64,000 nucleotides of DNA from Flavobacterium degerlachei (GCF_900106645.1 NZ_FNMV01000001.1:124001-188000); one strand, 5' to 3'; positions 46,584 to 55,390 are shown, counted from the stretch's first letter. Notes: a model not told the origin generated them from the sequence alone. Program-made: numbers and translations.

Positions 46584-47018
46584 TCAATTTTGATTTCTGC
46601 CGAGTCTCATTACAAACCTCATTTTATCTCTAAAAAAGAATGCAAACCCACCAATGAAATATAAAATCACATCTATAAAATCTGCAGTATATCTCGAATT
46701 AAATTGAGGAAGATAATACTCAAAATAAAAAGAATAATAGCCCGCGAGTAAGACTATAAATCCAATAGAAAGCTCAAAATAACTGTCTTTTTTAAGACGC
46801 CGAATGATATACGTAATTGCACCAAGTGTGAGCGGGAGGTATAGCAAATCATTCACGTAATTATTAATCAGCCAGGGTAATTGAAAGCCCGATCGCTGCA
46901 TAACATAAATAGTCAGAGTAATCAGTGACAGTGTGGCATAAAGCCCCTTTTTAAAGCTAATAAATGAGCACCGTTGTTGCCCCTCCAATAAAACAATTTC
47001 TATATTTTTATCTGACAT
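46584..47018 (-). CDS. Small polytopic membrane protein, unknown function
   Basis: 144 residues from the ATG at 47018 (MSDKNIEIVLLEG). An in-frame ATG at 47096 would overlap the upstream gene by 67 bp and adds an unlikely Cys-rich lead, so it was rejected. Four hydrophobic helices: GLYATLSLITLTIYVM, LLYLPLTLGAITYII, LSIGFIVLLAGYYSFYFEYYL and VILYFIGGFAFFF. The middle INNYVNDLLYLPLTLG resembles proteins labelled magnesium-citrate secondary transporter in this phylum, a label I do not trust. Starts 11 bp after the zinc-ribbon gene, so the two form an operon. Confidence 0.7.
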   Translation of the reverse strand: MSDKNIEIVLLEGQQRCSFISFKKGLYATLSLITLTIYVMQRSGFQLPWLINNYVNDLLYLPLTLGAITYIIRRLKKDSYFELSIGFIVLLAGYYSFYFEYYLPQFNSRYTADFIDVILYFIGGFAFFFRDKMRFVMRLGRNQN

Positions 47019-47029
47019 TGTTATTTGTT

Positions 47030-47341
47030 TTAGCCTGCAGCCGCCGCTACAACTATAGAAATAAGGAATCCGATGAGCATTGAAAAGAAAACCCAAATTA
47101 AATAACTAACTTGAAAAATTGCTCGTATAATAATGTTCGAATGGTTCTTTCCCTTTTTTAAAAATACATCTACCCGACTTGGTTCTATGGTTTTTTGCTT
47201 CTCTATTTTCACTTGAAGCTTTTTTTCCCTTTCTAATTGCCGCTTTAAAACTATATTTATGATTGCGCCGCAGTTGCTACAGTAATCTGAATCTGTATTA
47301 ACCGTATTACATTCTAAACACTTTATATAAGATTTACTCAT
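47030..47341 (-). CDS. Zinc-ribbon membrane protein
   Basis: 103 residues. N-terminal zinc ribbon YIKCLECNTVNTDSDYCSNC (Cys8, Cys11, Cys21, Cys24 as CxxC pairs), a Lys-rich helix (about 30-60) and one C-terminal membrane helix (VSYLIWVFFSMLIGFLISIVVAA). The ribbon should face the cytoplasm. Function unknown. Coupled with the downstream four-helix protein. Confidence 0.7.
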   Translation of the reverse strand: MSKSYIKCLECNTVNTDSDYCSNCGAIINIVLKRQLEREKKLQVKIEKQKTIEPSRVDVFLKKGKNHSNIIIRAIFQVSYLIWVFFSMLIGFLISIVVAAAAG

Positions 47342-47465
47342 AACACTTTTGTTAAATCATAATTTACGACTTTAGAAGTCAAATCGATATTCTTCAAACA
47401 TAAATTAATCTGAATTCACTGCTTCACTTATTTAAAGAAACTTATAGCCAAAACACAAAAATGAT

Positions 47466-47636
47466 TTACCCATTAGCAGATTCATCGTCCTTTTTCTGTT
47501 GATTCATTTTCCTAACCAAAGCCTTCAATCGTAAGGCGCTTGCTTTTTTATCCTCTTGAAGCTTAGCCTTTTTCCTATTTAGCAATTTGGTGTGTAAAGC
47601 CTTGTTTTTTGTGTTTTTTTCGGGTCCTTTTGCCAT
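47466..47636 (-). CDS. 56-residue lysine-rich small protein
   Basis: ATG at 47636 to TAA at 47466, 56 residues: MAKGPEKNTKNKALHTKLLN opening, then RKKAKLQEDKKASALRLKAL and a charged tail with VRKMNQQKKDDESANG. About a third of residues are Lys or Arg; a single amphipathic helix is predicted by eye. I think such MAKGPEKN-type small proteins recur in flavobacteria, which favours a real gene, perhaps a nucleic-acid or ribosome-associated factor. Not proved. Confidence 0.6.
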   Translation of the reverse strand: MAKGPEKNTKNKALHTKLLNRKKAKLQEDKKASALRLKALVRKMNQQKKDDESANG

Positions 47637-47809
47637 TGTTGGGAAATTACAATAATTTAGTTTGCAAAGATAAAAAAGTAAAACTCCTTATAGTTAAGTT
47701 ATGCAGAATAATAAATTCTTCAACTAGTTTAAACTAAAGGAAAATCAAACACAAAATGGTTAGAACATGTGATTTATTGACACAATTATTCAATTCATCA
47801 CAAATCCAC

Positions 47810-47886
47810 TAGCCCCGATAGCAGTGAAAATCCTTTTACTTTTTCTTTAAAAAGTAAAAGATTGCAACGTATAGCGGGAAATAGCT
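47810..47886 (+). ncRNA. Candidate structured element upstream of metG
   Basis: TAGCCCCGATAGCAGTGAAA, TCC, a 12-bp hairpin CTTTTACTTTTT / AAAAAGTAAAAG (47833-47860), then ATTGCAACGTATAGCGGGAA and ATAGCTTC. Outer pairing CCCG (47814-47817) with CGGG (47875-47878) closes it. Same block order as the 38.8-kb element. It ends about 20 bp before the metG -7 box, so it is not in the metG leader if that promoter is used; it may be a free RNA, or a regulator of the divergent small gene. Confidence 0.5.
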
Positions 47887-47907
47887 TCAAATAAAAATTG
47901 GATTCCT

Positions 47908-47915
47908 TATTTTTG
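47908..47915 (+). promoter_or_regulatory. -7 box of metG
   Basis: TATTTTTG, a perfect TAnnTTTG, 19 bp before the metG ATG, implying a very short leader. Confidence 0.6.
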
Positions 47916-47934
47916 CAGCCAATAAAATTGAATC

Positions 47935-49995
47935 ATGATACAGAATCCAAAAAGATATACGATTACAGCGGCATTGCCTTATACGAACGGACCAATTCAT
48001 ATTGGCCATTTGGCGGGTGTTTACGTACCTTCAGATATTTATTCCCGTTACCTGAGGTTGCAAGGAAGAGACGTTTTGTTTCTTTGCGGAAGCGACGAGC
48101 ACGGCGTGGCTATTTCAATGAAAGCAAAGAAAGAAGGCATAACACCTCAGGAAGTAATTGATAAATACGATGGAATTATTCGTAAATCATTTATTGACTT
48201 TGGAATTTCGTTTGATAATTATTCTAGAACTTCGGCTAAAATTCATCATGACACGGCCTCAGAATTTTTCACAACGTTGTATGAAAAAGGTGATTTTATC
48301 GAGCAGGTCACAGAGCAATTGTATGATGCAAAAGCGGATCAGTTTTTGGCAGATCGTTTTGTAATAGGAACTTGTCCAAAATGTGGTAACGAAGAAGCAT
48401 ACGGTGATCAATGCGAAAAATGTGGCTCAACTTTGAACGCTACTGATTTGATCAACCCAAAATCAACTATCACAGGAGAAACTCCTATTATGAAATCAAC
48501 GAAACACTGGTTTTTGCCTTTGGATCGTTACGAAGATTTCTTAAAAGAATGGATTCTTGTAGGACATAAAAACGACTGGAAGCCCAATGTTTACGGACAA
48601 GTTAAATCTTGGATTGACGGCGGATTGGAACCTCGTGCAGTAACACGTGACCTAGATTGGGGAATTGACGTTCCTGTTGAAGGTGCCGACGGAAAAAAAT
48701 TATATGTGTGGTTTGATGCCCCGATTGGTTACATCTCATCCTCGAAAGAATGGGCTTTGCGCGAAGGAAAAGAATGGGAACCGTACTGGAAAGATCAGGA
48801 TACAAAACTGGTTCACTTTATAGGAAAAGACAATATTGTTTTTCACTGTATCATTTTCCCAGCGATGTTGAAAGCAGAAGGAAGTTATATTTTACCAGAC
48901 AATGTGCCTGCAAATGAGTTCTTGAATTTAGAAGGAAATAAACTATCGACTTCTAAAAACTGGGCAGTGTGGTTGCACGAATATTTGGAAGAATTTCCCG
49001 GTCAACAGGATGTTCTGCGTTATGCATTGACATCAAACGCTCCTGAAACAAAAGACAACGATTTTACTTGGAAAGATTTTCAAGCAAGAAATAATAATGA
49101 ATTAGTTGCCATTTTCGGAAACTTCATTAACCGCGTGGTGGTTTTAACCAATAAATATTACGAAGGAATTGTTCCAAGTCCAAATACATTTTCGACTGTT
49201 GATGAAGCAACTTTAACAGAGTTGAAAGCGTATCCAGCCGTGATTTCGAGTTCTTTGGAACGTTATAGATTCAGAGAAGCTTTGGGCGAGATGATGAATG
49301 TCGCTCGTTTAGGAAATAAATACTTGGCAGACGAAGAACCTTGGAAAATGATAAAAACGGATGCTGGTCGTGTACAAACTCAAATGTATGTTGCCTTGCA
49401 AATCGCAGCAGCTTTGAGTTCACTTTGCGAACCTTTCTTGCCGTTTACAGCTAAGAAATTATCTAGAATTTTAAAAATTGAAAGTTCGTTGAGTTGGAGT
49501 ACAATTTCTGAAAGTTCAGACTTACTACCAGCGGGACACCAAATAGGAGAAGCTGAATTATTGTTTGCTAAAATTGAAGATGAAGAAATTCAGAAACAAA
49601 TAGACAAACTAGAGGCTACAAAAACAGCTAACAAAGCGGAAAACAAGCTAGTAGAATCACAAAAAGAAGCAATTCAGTTTGATGATTTTGCCAAAATGGA
49701 CCTGCGTGTTGGAACCATTCTAGAAGCAGAGAAAATGCCGAAAGCAAACAAGCTTTTAATCTTGAAAGTAGACACAGGTATTGACGTTCGTATGATTGTT
49801 TCAGGTATTGCCGAGAGTTTTAAACCAGAAGACATTGTAGGGAAAAAAGTGACTGTTTTAGTGAACTTGGCCCCGAGGACTTTGCGTGGTGTTGAAAGTC
49901 AAGGAATGATTTTGATGTCAACCAATACCGAAGGAAAACTGGTTTTTGTAAATCCAGATACGGAAGGTGTTGCGAATGGCGAGACGATAAATTAA
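47935..49995 (+). CDS. metG: Methionine--tRNA ligase
   Basis: 686 residues, class I. HIGH motif in [17 protein letters not shown], zinc knuckles [23 protein letters not shown]-type [11 protein letters not shown], the anticodon-binding helices, and a C-terminal dimer/tRNA-binding OB domain (about 575-686; [37 protein letters not shown]). Charges tRNA-Met. Followed by a repeat-type terminator before the EamA gene. Confidence 0.97.
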   Translation: MIQNPKRYTITAALPYTNGPIHIGHLAGVYVPSDIYSRYLRLQGRDVLFLCGSDEHGVAISMKAKKEGITPQEVIDKYDGIIRKSFIDFGISFDNYSRTSAKIHHDTASEFFTTLYEKGDFIEQVTEQLYDAKADQFLADRFVIGTCPKCGNEEAYGDQCEKCGSTLNATDLINPKSTITGETPIMKSTKHWFLPLDRYEDFLKEWILVGHKNDWKPNVYGQVKSWIDGGLEPRAVTRDLDWGIDVPVEGADGKKLYVWFDAPIGYISSSKEWALREGKEWEPYWKDQDTKLVHFIGKDNIVFHCIIFPAMLKAEGSYILPDNVPANEFLNLEGNKLSTSKNWAVWLHEYLEEFPGQQDVLRYALTSNAPETKDNDFTWKDFQARNNNELVAIFGNFINRVVVLTNKYYEGIVPSPNTFSTVDEATLTELKAYPAVISSSLERYRFREALGEMMNVARLGNKYLADEEPWKMIKTDAGRVQTQMYVALQIAAALSSLCEPFLPFTAKKLSRILKIESSLSWSTISESSDLLPAGHQIGEAELLFAKIEDEEIQKQIDKLEATKTANKAENKLVESQKEAIQFDDFAKMDLRVGTILEAEKMPKANKLLILKVDTGIDVRMIVSGIAESFKPEDIVGKKVTVLVNLAPRTLRGVESQGMILMSTNTEGKLVFVNPDTEGVANGETIN

Positions 49996-50004
49996 TAAAA
50001 GTCT

Positions 50005-50070
50005 GAACACGAATTTCATAGATTATCACTAATTAACTGGTGACAATTCATGTAATTCGTGTTCTTTTTT
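50005..50070 (+). terminator. metG terminator formed by a dispersed repeat
   Basis: Arms GAACACGAATT (50005-50015) and AATTCGTGTTC (50054-50064) then TTTTTT. The inner part has a small TCAC/GTGA stem. The same kind of phrase (acacGAATT...AATTCGTG) is common in flavobacterial gaps. Confidence 0.7.
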
Positions 50071-50084
50071 AAAAGGAAGCACAG

Positions 50085-50996
50085 ATGACCAATGCAAAAC
50101 CAAGATTAGCCCTTGCTTTCGGAATACTATGTATTTCTATTTTTCCAATATTGGTCAAACTCAGATTGACTCCTGGATTAATTTCGGCATTTTACAGAAT
50201 GGCAATTGCTATTTCTTTATTACTGCCTTATGTCCTAATCACTAAAAAATTTCAACTACCCGAGAAAAAACATATGCTACTTGCGATTATTTGCGGTGTC
50301 TTATTTGCTTCGGATGTTGCGGTCTGGAATATTGCTATCCAGGAATCAAGTGCTACACAAGCCTCGCTACTGACTAACTTATCACCATTATGGGTAGGTA
50401 TTATTTCTTATATGTTTTTAAAAACCAAACCTGCCACTAATTTTTGGATTGGAACTACGGTAGCCTTATTTGGAATGGCAATGTTAGTTGGCTTCAAGTT
50501 CTTTCTCGAATTAGACTTTGACAATGCTTTTATACTAGCCGTATTATCAGGGATATTCTATTCCATTTATTTATTGGTCAGTAAAAAAGCCTTGACACAT
50601 ATAGATGTACTTTCATTTATGGTCATTAGTTTGCTCGCATCGACAGTATATTTAGCAGTAGTTTGCGTTGTGATGAAAGAACCTTTTTCGGGTTTTTCAG
50701 ATATGGGCTGGTTGGTTTTACTGATTCAAGCTGTGGTTTGTCAATTGATGGCTTGGTTATCGATCAGTTATGCAACGCAGCATATGCGTCCCACGCGAGT
50801 TTCATTGAGTTTACTTGGCCAGGCGGTACTAACTTCAATTTTAGCTTGGCTCTTTTTGGATGAAAAAATTACATTAAATATGATAATAGGAGGTATAATA
50901 CTACTTCTAGGAATCCGAATTACCTTTTTTACCAAAACACTTTCAATCAAAAATTTATTTAAAAAAACAAAAGAAGATTCCTCTTTGACAACATAA
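50085..50996 (+). CDS. EamA/DMT-family transporter
   Basis: 303 residues with ten hydrophobic helices and two EamA repeats (about 5-140 and 150-290): LALAFGILCISIFPILVKL, FYRMAIAISLLLPYVL, AVWNIAIQESSATQASLLTN, LLSLLGQAVLTSILAWLFLDEKI-like ending then GGIILLLGIRITFF. A drug/metabolite type exporter of the inner membrane; substrate unknown. The HAD gene begins 6 bp after, so they are cotranscribed. Confidence 0.88.
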   Translation: MTNAKPRLALAFGILCISIFPILVKLRLTPGLISAFYRMAIAISLLLPYVLITKKFQLPEKKHMLLAIICGVLFASDVAVWNIAIQESSATQASLLTNLSPLWVGIISYMFLKTKPATNFWIGTTVALFGMAMLVGFKFFLELDFDNAFILAVLSGIFYSIYLLVSKKALTHIDVLSFMVISLLASTVYLAVVCVVMKEPFSGFSDMGWLVLLIQAVVCQLMAWLSISYATQHMRPTRVSLSLLGQAVLTSILAWLFLDEKITLNMIIGGIILLLGIRITFFTKTLSIKNLFKKTKEDSSLTT

Positions 50997-51002
50997 ACAG
51001 AC

Positions 51003-51692
51003 ATGAAAAATTTAAAAGTAATAGCCTTCGATGCTGATGACACCTTATTTATAAATGAAACCTATTTTGCCGAAACCGAAGAAAAGTTCTGCGCACTAAT
51101 GGGAGACTACTTATCAAAACAAGGGATTTCACAACAGCTTTTCAAAGTAGAAATCGACAATTTAAAAATATATGGTTATGGAATTAAAGGATACATCCTT
51201 TCCATGATTGAAGCCGCTATGAGTATTTCTAATAATACCATTCCGATTGAAATTATTGAAAAAATCATACAATACGGAAAAGAATTAACTGAAAAACCTA
51301 TTGTATTACTTGAAGGCGTTGAAGAGACACTTGAAGCCTTACACGGAAAATACAAACTCGTTGTGGCTACAAAGGGAGATCTATTAGACCAACGTAGAAA
51401 ACTACATAATTCTGGATTGGGGAGATATTTTCACCATATCGAAGTGATGTCAGACAAGCAACAGGTTGATTATTCCGACCTGATAAAACGTTTGGAAATA
51501 ACACCCGGGGAGTTCTTAATGATAGGTAACTCACTGAAGTCTGATGTTTTGCCGGTTTTAGAAATTGGAGGGTTCGCTATTCACATCCCATTTCACACTA
51601 CATGGGCACACGAAAAAATAGACCACAAAATTGTACATGAAAACTTCAAGAATTATGATAAAATTAGTGCTGTGTTAAATTTTTTAGACTAA
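51003..51692 (+). CDS. HAD-superfamily hydrolase
   Basis: 229 residues. Motif I FDADDTLF (nucleophile Asp and second Asp), motif II VVATKGD, motif III/IV FLMIGNSLKSDVLPVLEIGG. A helical cap (about 15-90) follows motif I, as in phosphoglycolate-phosphatase-like enzymes. Hydrolyses a small phosphate ester; substrate unknown. Coupled to the EamA gene. Confidence 0.88.
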   Translation: MKNLKVIAFDADDTLFINETYFAETEEKFCALMGDYLSKQGISQQLFKVEIDNLKIYGYGIKGYILSMIEAAMSISNNTIPIEIIEKIIQYGKELTEKPIVLLEGVEETLEALHGKYKLVVATKGDLLDQRRKLHNSGLGRYFHHIEVMSDKQQVDYSDLIKRLEITPGEFLMIGNSLKSDVLPVLEIGGFAIHIPFHTTWAHEKIDHKIVHENFKNYDKISAVLNFLD

Positions 51693-51906
51693 AAGAAGAC
51701 ATATTTAATCTCGAATTCCTTGTAAAGGCATCAAAACCCTAGAATAACGGCACATTACATTCTTAAATAAAAGCAAAATAAAAGATTTTTTAATAATTTT
51801 TATTATAAAATATTATCAAAAAATCTATACCAAGGTGCTTTTTATAAGATTATAACTAATTCTTATATAATTAACACATAGAAATTTCTTATTAAACATT
51901 ATGTCG

Positions 51907-51914
51907 TAAATTTG
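51907..51914 (+). promoter_or_regulatory. -7 box of the major OmpA gene
   Basis: TAAATTTG, perfect TAnnTTTG, 24 bp before the ATG, preceded by a long A/T tract (51770-51900) of the kind seen at strong promoters. Confidence 0.65.
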
Positions 51915-51937
51915 CATAAATTTAAAAAAATAAAATT

Positions 51938-53200
51938 ATGAAAAAACTTATACTAACGTTGATTTGTGCTGCGGCAATCACAACAGTAAGTGCTCAAAAT
52001 GAGACTGAAAAAACAGCTACTAATACTGACTACAACAAATGGTCTATTGAATTGGCTGCTGGTGTAAACAAACCACAAAGACCAATGACTTCAGGTTATT
52101 TTACATCAACTCCAAGTCCTTACGTTATTGATTTAGGAGCTAGATATATGTTTAACAACAAATTTGGTTTGAAAGCTGACTTTGGTTACAACAGCTTCGA
52201 AGGAAAAGACGAATCTAAATCTTTTGACACTAAGTACTACAGAGTTGATTTACAAGCTGTAGCTAACTTAGGAAGAATCATGAACTTCGAAACTTGGACT
52301 AACACAATTGGTTTATTAGGACACGCTGGTTTTGGTTTATCAATGTTAGAGAGAGAAGATCCTTCTTACGTAAAAGACAGAATGGGTAATTTCATGGCTG
52401 GTGTAACTGGACAAATCAAATTAACTGATAGAATCTCTTTAACTGGAGATTTCACAACTATTCTTAATGCAGCACAAAATGCAGCATTTGATGGTGCAAG
52501 TACTCGCGCTTCAAGAGGATTTCAAGGAATTCTTTTTAACGGTACTGTAGGTGTAACAGTTTACTTAGGTAAAAATGCAAAACATGCTGACTGGGTAACT
52601 CTTGTTGATAAAGATGTATTAGCTTTAACTGATAGAGTTGATAATATTGAAAACAAAATGTTAGATACTGACAATGATGGTGTAGCTGATTACCTAGACC
52701 AAGAAGCAAATACTGCTTCTGGAGCTTTAGTTAACACTAAAGGTGTTTCAGTTGACGCAAACAACAATAATGTTCCAGATGACGTAGAAAAATACATCAT
52801 GGAGAACTATACTAGTAAAACTGACAAATCTCCAATGTTAAGCAACAATGAGTTAATCAAAAGCTTAATTAATGGTGGTTATGTTGCTACTTATTTTGAT
52901 TTTGATAAGTCTACTCCAACAAATGTTTCTACTGAAGGTATTGATTTCATCTTAACTTACTTAAGAAACAATCCTACTGCATCAGTTGACATTATTGGTC
53001 ATGCTGACGAAATTGGAAGATCTGCATACAATGACAAATTGTCTAACGCAAGAGCTAACAAAGTAAAAAGTATCTTATTAAAAGCAAATGTTGATGCTTC
53101 AAGATTGAATGTAATTGCAGCTGGTGAAGATAATTCAGTTGATAAAGATTCAGAATTGGCTAGAAAACTAGTAAGAAAAGTTACTTTCAGAATAAAATAA
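51938..53200 (+). CDS. Major outer-membrane OmpA-family protein
   Basis: 420 residues. Signal peptide to VSAQ (about 20). Residues about 30-215 form an eight-strand type barrel (WSIELAAGVNKPQRPMTSGY, YVIDLGARYMFNNKFGLKAD). A calcium-binding TSP3-like motif DTDNDGVADYLDQ (about 247-259) and NNNVPDDVEKYI link to the C-terminal OmpA domain (about 305-420; TYFDFDKSTPTNVSTEG, VDIIGHADEIGRSAYNDKLS, NARANKVKSIL). Links the outer membrane to peptidoglycan. Long AT-rich promoter and strong terminator, and codons typical of a highly expressed gene. Confidence 0.93.
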   Translation: MKKLILTLICAAAITTVSAQNETEKTATNTDYNKWSIELAAGVNKPQRPMTSGYFTSTPSPYVIDLGARYMFNNKFGLKADFGYNSFEGKDESKSFDTKYYRVDLQAVANLGRIMNFETWTNTIGLLGHAGFGLSMLEREDPSYVKDRMGNFMAGVTGQIKLTDRISLTGDFTTILNAAQNAAFDGASTRASRGFQGILFNGTVGVTVYLGKNAKHADWVTLVDKDVLALTDRVDNIENKMLDTDNDGVADYLDQEANTASGALVNTKGVSVDANNNNVPDDVEKYIMENYTSKTDKSPMLSNNELIKSLINGGYVATYFDFDKSTPTNVSTEGIDFILTYLRNNPTASVDIIGHADEIGRSAYNDKLSNARANKVKSILLKANVDASRLNVIAAGEDNSVDKDSELARKLVRKVTFRIK

Positions 53201-53220
53201 TTTACACATAGATTATTTAA

Positions 53221-53252
53221 AAAGCCCTAAAGGAAAATTCCTTTAGGGCTTT
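53221..53252 (+). terminator. Terminator of the major OmpA gene
   Basis: Perfect 15-bp stem AAAGCCCTAAAGGAA / TTCCTTTAGGGCTTT, loop AA, followed by T run. Confidence 0.92.
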
Positions 53253-53386
53253 TTTCATTTAACCTATCTCACAACTACATCTACAAAATTACAAGAAAAA
53301 AATATTGATTAGTAAAATTATAAAACAACGAATTTTAAATTCAAAACAATAGTAGTATTTTTGAACAATACTAAAATCAAAAAATA

Positions 53387-54016
53387 TTGAAAGCACTATT
53401 GGACATAGAAAAATGGCCTAGAAAAGAACATTTTCATTTCTTCAAACAATTCGAAGAACCCTTCTTTGGCGCCACAGTAGAAATCGATTGTACAAGAGCT
53501 TACGAAAATTCAAAAAAACTAGACAGTTCTTTTTTCATCTATTATCTACACAAAACTTTAGTTGCAGTCAACAGCATTGAATCATTTCGCTATCGCATTT
53601 CAGCCGATACGATTGAGATACACAATCGAATTGACGCCTCAGCGACCATAGGACGAGCCGACGGTACCTTTGGATTCTCATTAATAGAATACAACCTTAA
53701 TTTTGACATTTTTAAAGCAACTGCGTTAGCGGAAATCGCACGTATTCAAAATACCACTGGTATTTTTACTCGAACATTTGAATCTGACAATATGATTCAT
53801 TTTTCAGCTATTCCTTGGCTGAATTTTACTTCCCTTTCACATGCGAGAAGTTATACTTTTCCCGATAGTTGCCCAAAAATTTCCTTTGGCAAAATGATGG
53901 TGGCTGAGACTGGAAAGAGAACAATGTCCATGTCCGTTCATGTACACCATGGATTAATGGACGGTATGCAACTGGGACAATTTGTCGATTGTTTTCAAGA
54001 AATTATGAATCAATAA
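53387..54016 (+). CDS. Chloramphenicol-acetyltransferase-like (CAT fold) acyltransferase
   Basis: 209 residues from a TTG start at 53387 (then KALLDIEKWPRKEHFHFFKQ). No ATG is available near. The CAT fold has FEEPFFGATVEIDCT, the SFFIYYLHKTLVAVN helix, PDGTFGFS-like segment ADGTFGFSLIEY, and the catalytic His in MSVHVHHGLMDGMQLGQF. Length is as in CAT (about 215). Drug resistance cannot be assumed; many bacteria carry housekeeping CAT-like enzymes. -7 box TATTTTTG at 53356-53363. Followed 44 bp later by ferritin. Confidence 0.85.
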   Translation: MKALLDIEKWPRKEHFHFFKQFEEPFFGATVEIDCTRAYENSKKLDSSFFIYYLHKTLVAVNSIESFRYRISADTIEIHNRIDASATIGRADGTFGFSLIEYNLNFDIFKATALAEIARIQNTTGIFTRTFESDNMIHFSAIPWLNFTSLSHARSYTFPDSCPKISFGKMMVAETGKRTMSMSVHVHHGLMDGMQLGQFVDCFQEIMNQ

Positions 54017-54060
54017 ACAAAGGTTTTTGTAACTTTACTGTCAACACTAAATACTACAAC

Positions 54061-54573
54061 ATGTTATCAAAAAATATTGAAAAAGCACTGAACGATCAAG
54101 TTCGTATAGAAGCTGAATCTTCGCAAATCTATCTTTCGATGGCATCTTGGGCTGAAATTCACGGCTTGGCAGGTATCGCAAAATTCATGTACCTCCAATC
54201 AGATGAGGAACGTGCCCACATGCTTAAATTAGTGCGATTCATTAATGAACGTGGAGGCCATGCTAAAGTATCCGAATTAAAGGCACCAAAAACAACTTAT
54301 GAAACATTCAAAGAAGTATTTAATGAAGTTTATAAACATGAAGTTTTTGTATCAGAAGCTATAAATGAATTGGTACATATATCCATCACTGAAAAGGATT
54401 ATGCCACTCATAACTTTTTACAATGGTACGTAGCTGAACAAATTGAAGAAGAGGCGCAGGCTAAAACCATCTTAGACAAAATAAACCTGATCGGTGACGA
54501 TAAGGGTGGTCTTTATTTATTTGATAGAGATTTGGAACAACTAAGCACAAACGGCTCGACCTCTGGTATCTAA
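54061..54573 (+). CDS. ftnA: Bacterial ferritin
   Basis: 170 residues from the ATG at 54061 (MLSKNIEKALNDQVRIEAES). An in-frame ATG at 53989 lies in the upstream gene and was rejected. Four-helix ferritin: diiron ligands Glu in QVRIEAESSQIYL, EExxH in SDEERAHMLKL, Glu in VAEQIEEEAQAKTIL. Oxidises Fe(II) and stores iron as ferrihydrite in a 24-mer. May be cotranscribed with the preceding CAT-like gene; downstream lies a tiny Cys-rich gene and a terminator. Confidence 0.94.
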   Translation: MLSKNIEKALNDQVRIEAESSQIYLSMASWAEIHGLAGIAKFMYLQSDEERAHMLKLVRFINERGGHAKVSELKAPKTTYETFKEVFNEVYKHEVFVSEAINELVHISITEKDYATHNFLQWYVAEQIEEEAQAKTILDKINLIGDDKGGLYLFDRDLEQLSTNGSTSGI

Positions 54574-54632
54574 AAAAGCATTTGCAATTTGGCACTTGCG
54601 TAATAGGGTAACTTTAATCTAATTTAAAAAAA

Positions 54633-54779
54633 TTGGGTAAAAAAGATAAAAATAAAAAGAAGAACAAAGAGAAGAAAGATGCCGATCCCGGTAAGCTCAA
54701 GTCAAAATGTTGCGAAAAATATAAAAAAGGAGAAGACAAGCGTTGTAAAAAATGCCCCAGATTTGATTTAGACAAATAG
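54633..54779 (+). CDS. 48-residue Lys/Cys-rich small protein with TTG start
   Basis: TTG at 54633 to TAG at 54777. An in-frame TAA at 54615 and no ATG leave TTG as the only standard start. Sequence begins GKKDKNKKKNKEKKDADPGK, then has KCCEKYKKGEDKRCKKCPRF and ends DLDK. Cys-Cys-x10-Cys-x2-Cys-Pro suggests a metal (zinc or iron) knuckle after a very basic arm. The ordered CxxCP end and good frame argue for a real gene. It follows ferritin by 59 bp, before the terminator, so it could be part of the iron transcript. Confidence 0.6.
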   Translation: MGKKDKNKKKNKEKKDADPGKLKSKCCEKYKKGEDKRCKKCPRFDLDK

Positions 54780-54804
54780 CAAGATTGACTTTTGTTAAAC
54801 TAAA

Positions 54805-54832
54805 AAAACCATCGATTACTGTCGATGGTTTT
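54805..54832. terminator. Bidirectional terminator before ssb
   Basis: AAAACCATCGA-TTACTG-TCGATGGTTTT between the ferritin cluster and ssb. Confidence 0.85.
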
Positions 54833-54867
54833 CATTTTGCATTCAGTCTCAAGACATTTAAACAAGT

Positions 54868-55200
54868 CTACTTACCTAAAAGCATCACTTCATTAGCAAC
54901 CACTTCCGTAACATAGCGTTTTTCACCATTTTTATCCTCGTAGCTCCTGTGTGTCAATTTCCCATCGATAGCAATCTCCTTGCCTTTGGTTACATATTTT
55001 TCTATGATCTCGGCCGTTTTTCCCCAGGCTACTACCTTGTGCCATTCCGTCTGTTCAACCTTTTCTCCTTTATCATTTTTGTAACTCTCATTAGTCGCGA
55101 TAGTTAAATTCGCTAACTTTCTTCCTCCTTCAAAAGTTTTGATTTCCGGATCATTCCCTACGTGTCCAATTAACTGTACTCTGTTTCTCATTGCATTCAT
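54868..55200 (-). CDS. ssb: Single-stranded DNA-binding protein
   Basis: 110 residues, one OB fold: RNRVQLIGHVGNDPEIKTFE, NLTIATNESYKN, EQTEWHKVVAWGKTAEIIEKY, GKEIAIDGKLTHRSYEDKNG. It ends right after the OB fold (VANEVMLLGK) and lacks the flexible acidic C-tail that recruits partners in the main SSB, so this is likely a second, short paralogue for competence or special repair rather than the replicative SSB. Single gene, divergent from the GNAT-nitrilase gene. Confidence 0.9.
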   Translation of the reverse strand: MNAMRNRVQLIGHVGNDPEIKTFEGGRKLANLTIATNESYKNDKGEKVEQTEWHKVVAWGKTAEIIEKYVTKGKEIAIDGKLTHRSYEDKNGEKRYVTEVVANEVMLLGK

Positions 55201-55390
55201 GGCGTGTAAAATTTAAATGTTTATGTTAGATTAAAACTCATGCCGATTGTATTTTGATTTCGACATTGCAAAGATCTGACAGCTTCATAAATTTATTCGG
55301 TTGGTATTCAATTACTTTCGGTTGTAAATATTTGTAAACGTTTGTAAACGGATACTAATTGTATTATATTTACTGCAAAAAATAAATAAT

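Noticed and set aside
47019..47096. Longer start for the four-helix membrane protein
   Set aside because: It overlaps the zinc-ribbon gene's coding end and adds a Cys-rich lead with no membrane or signal character.
53387..54016. Acquired chloramphenicol-resistance gene
   Set aside because: Base use matches the neighbours, no mobile elements surround it, and CAT-like housekeeping enzymes are usual in this phylum; resistance is not supported.
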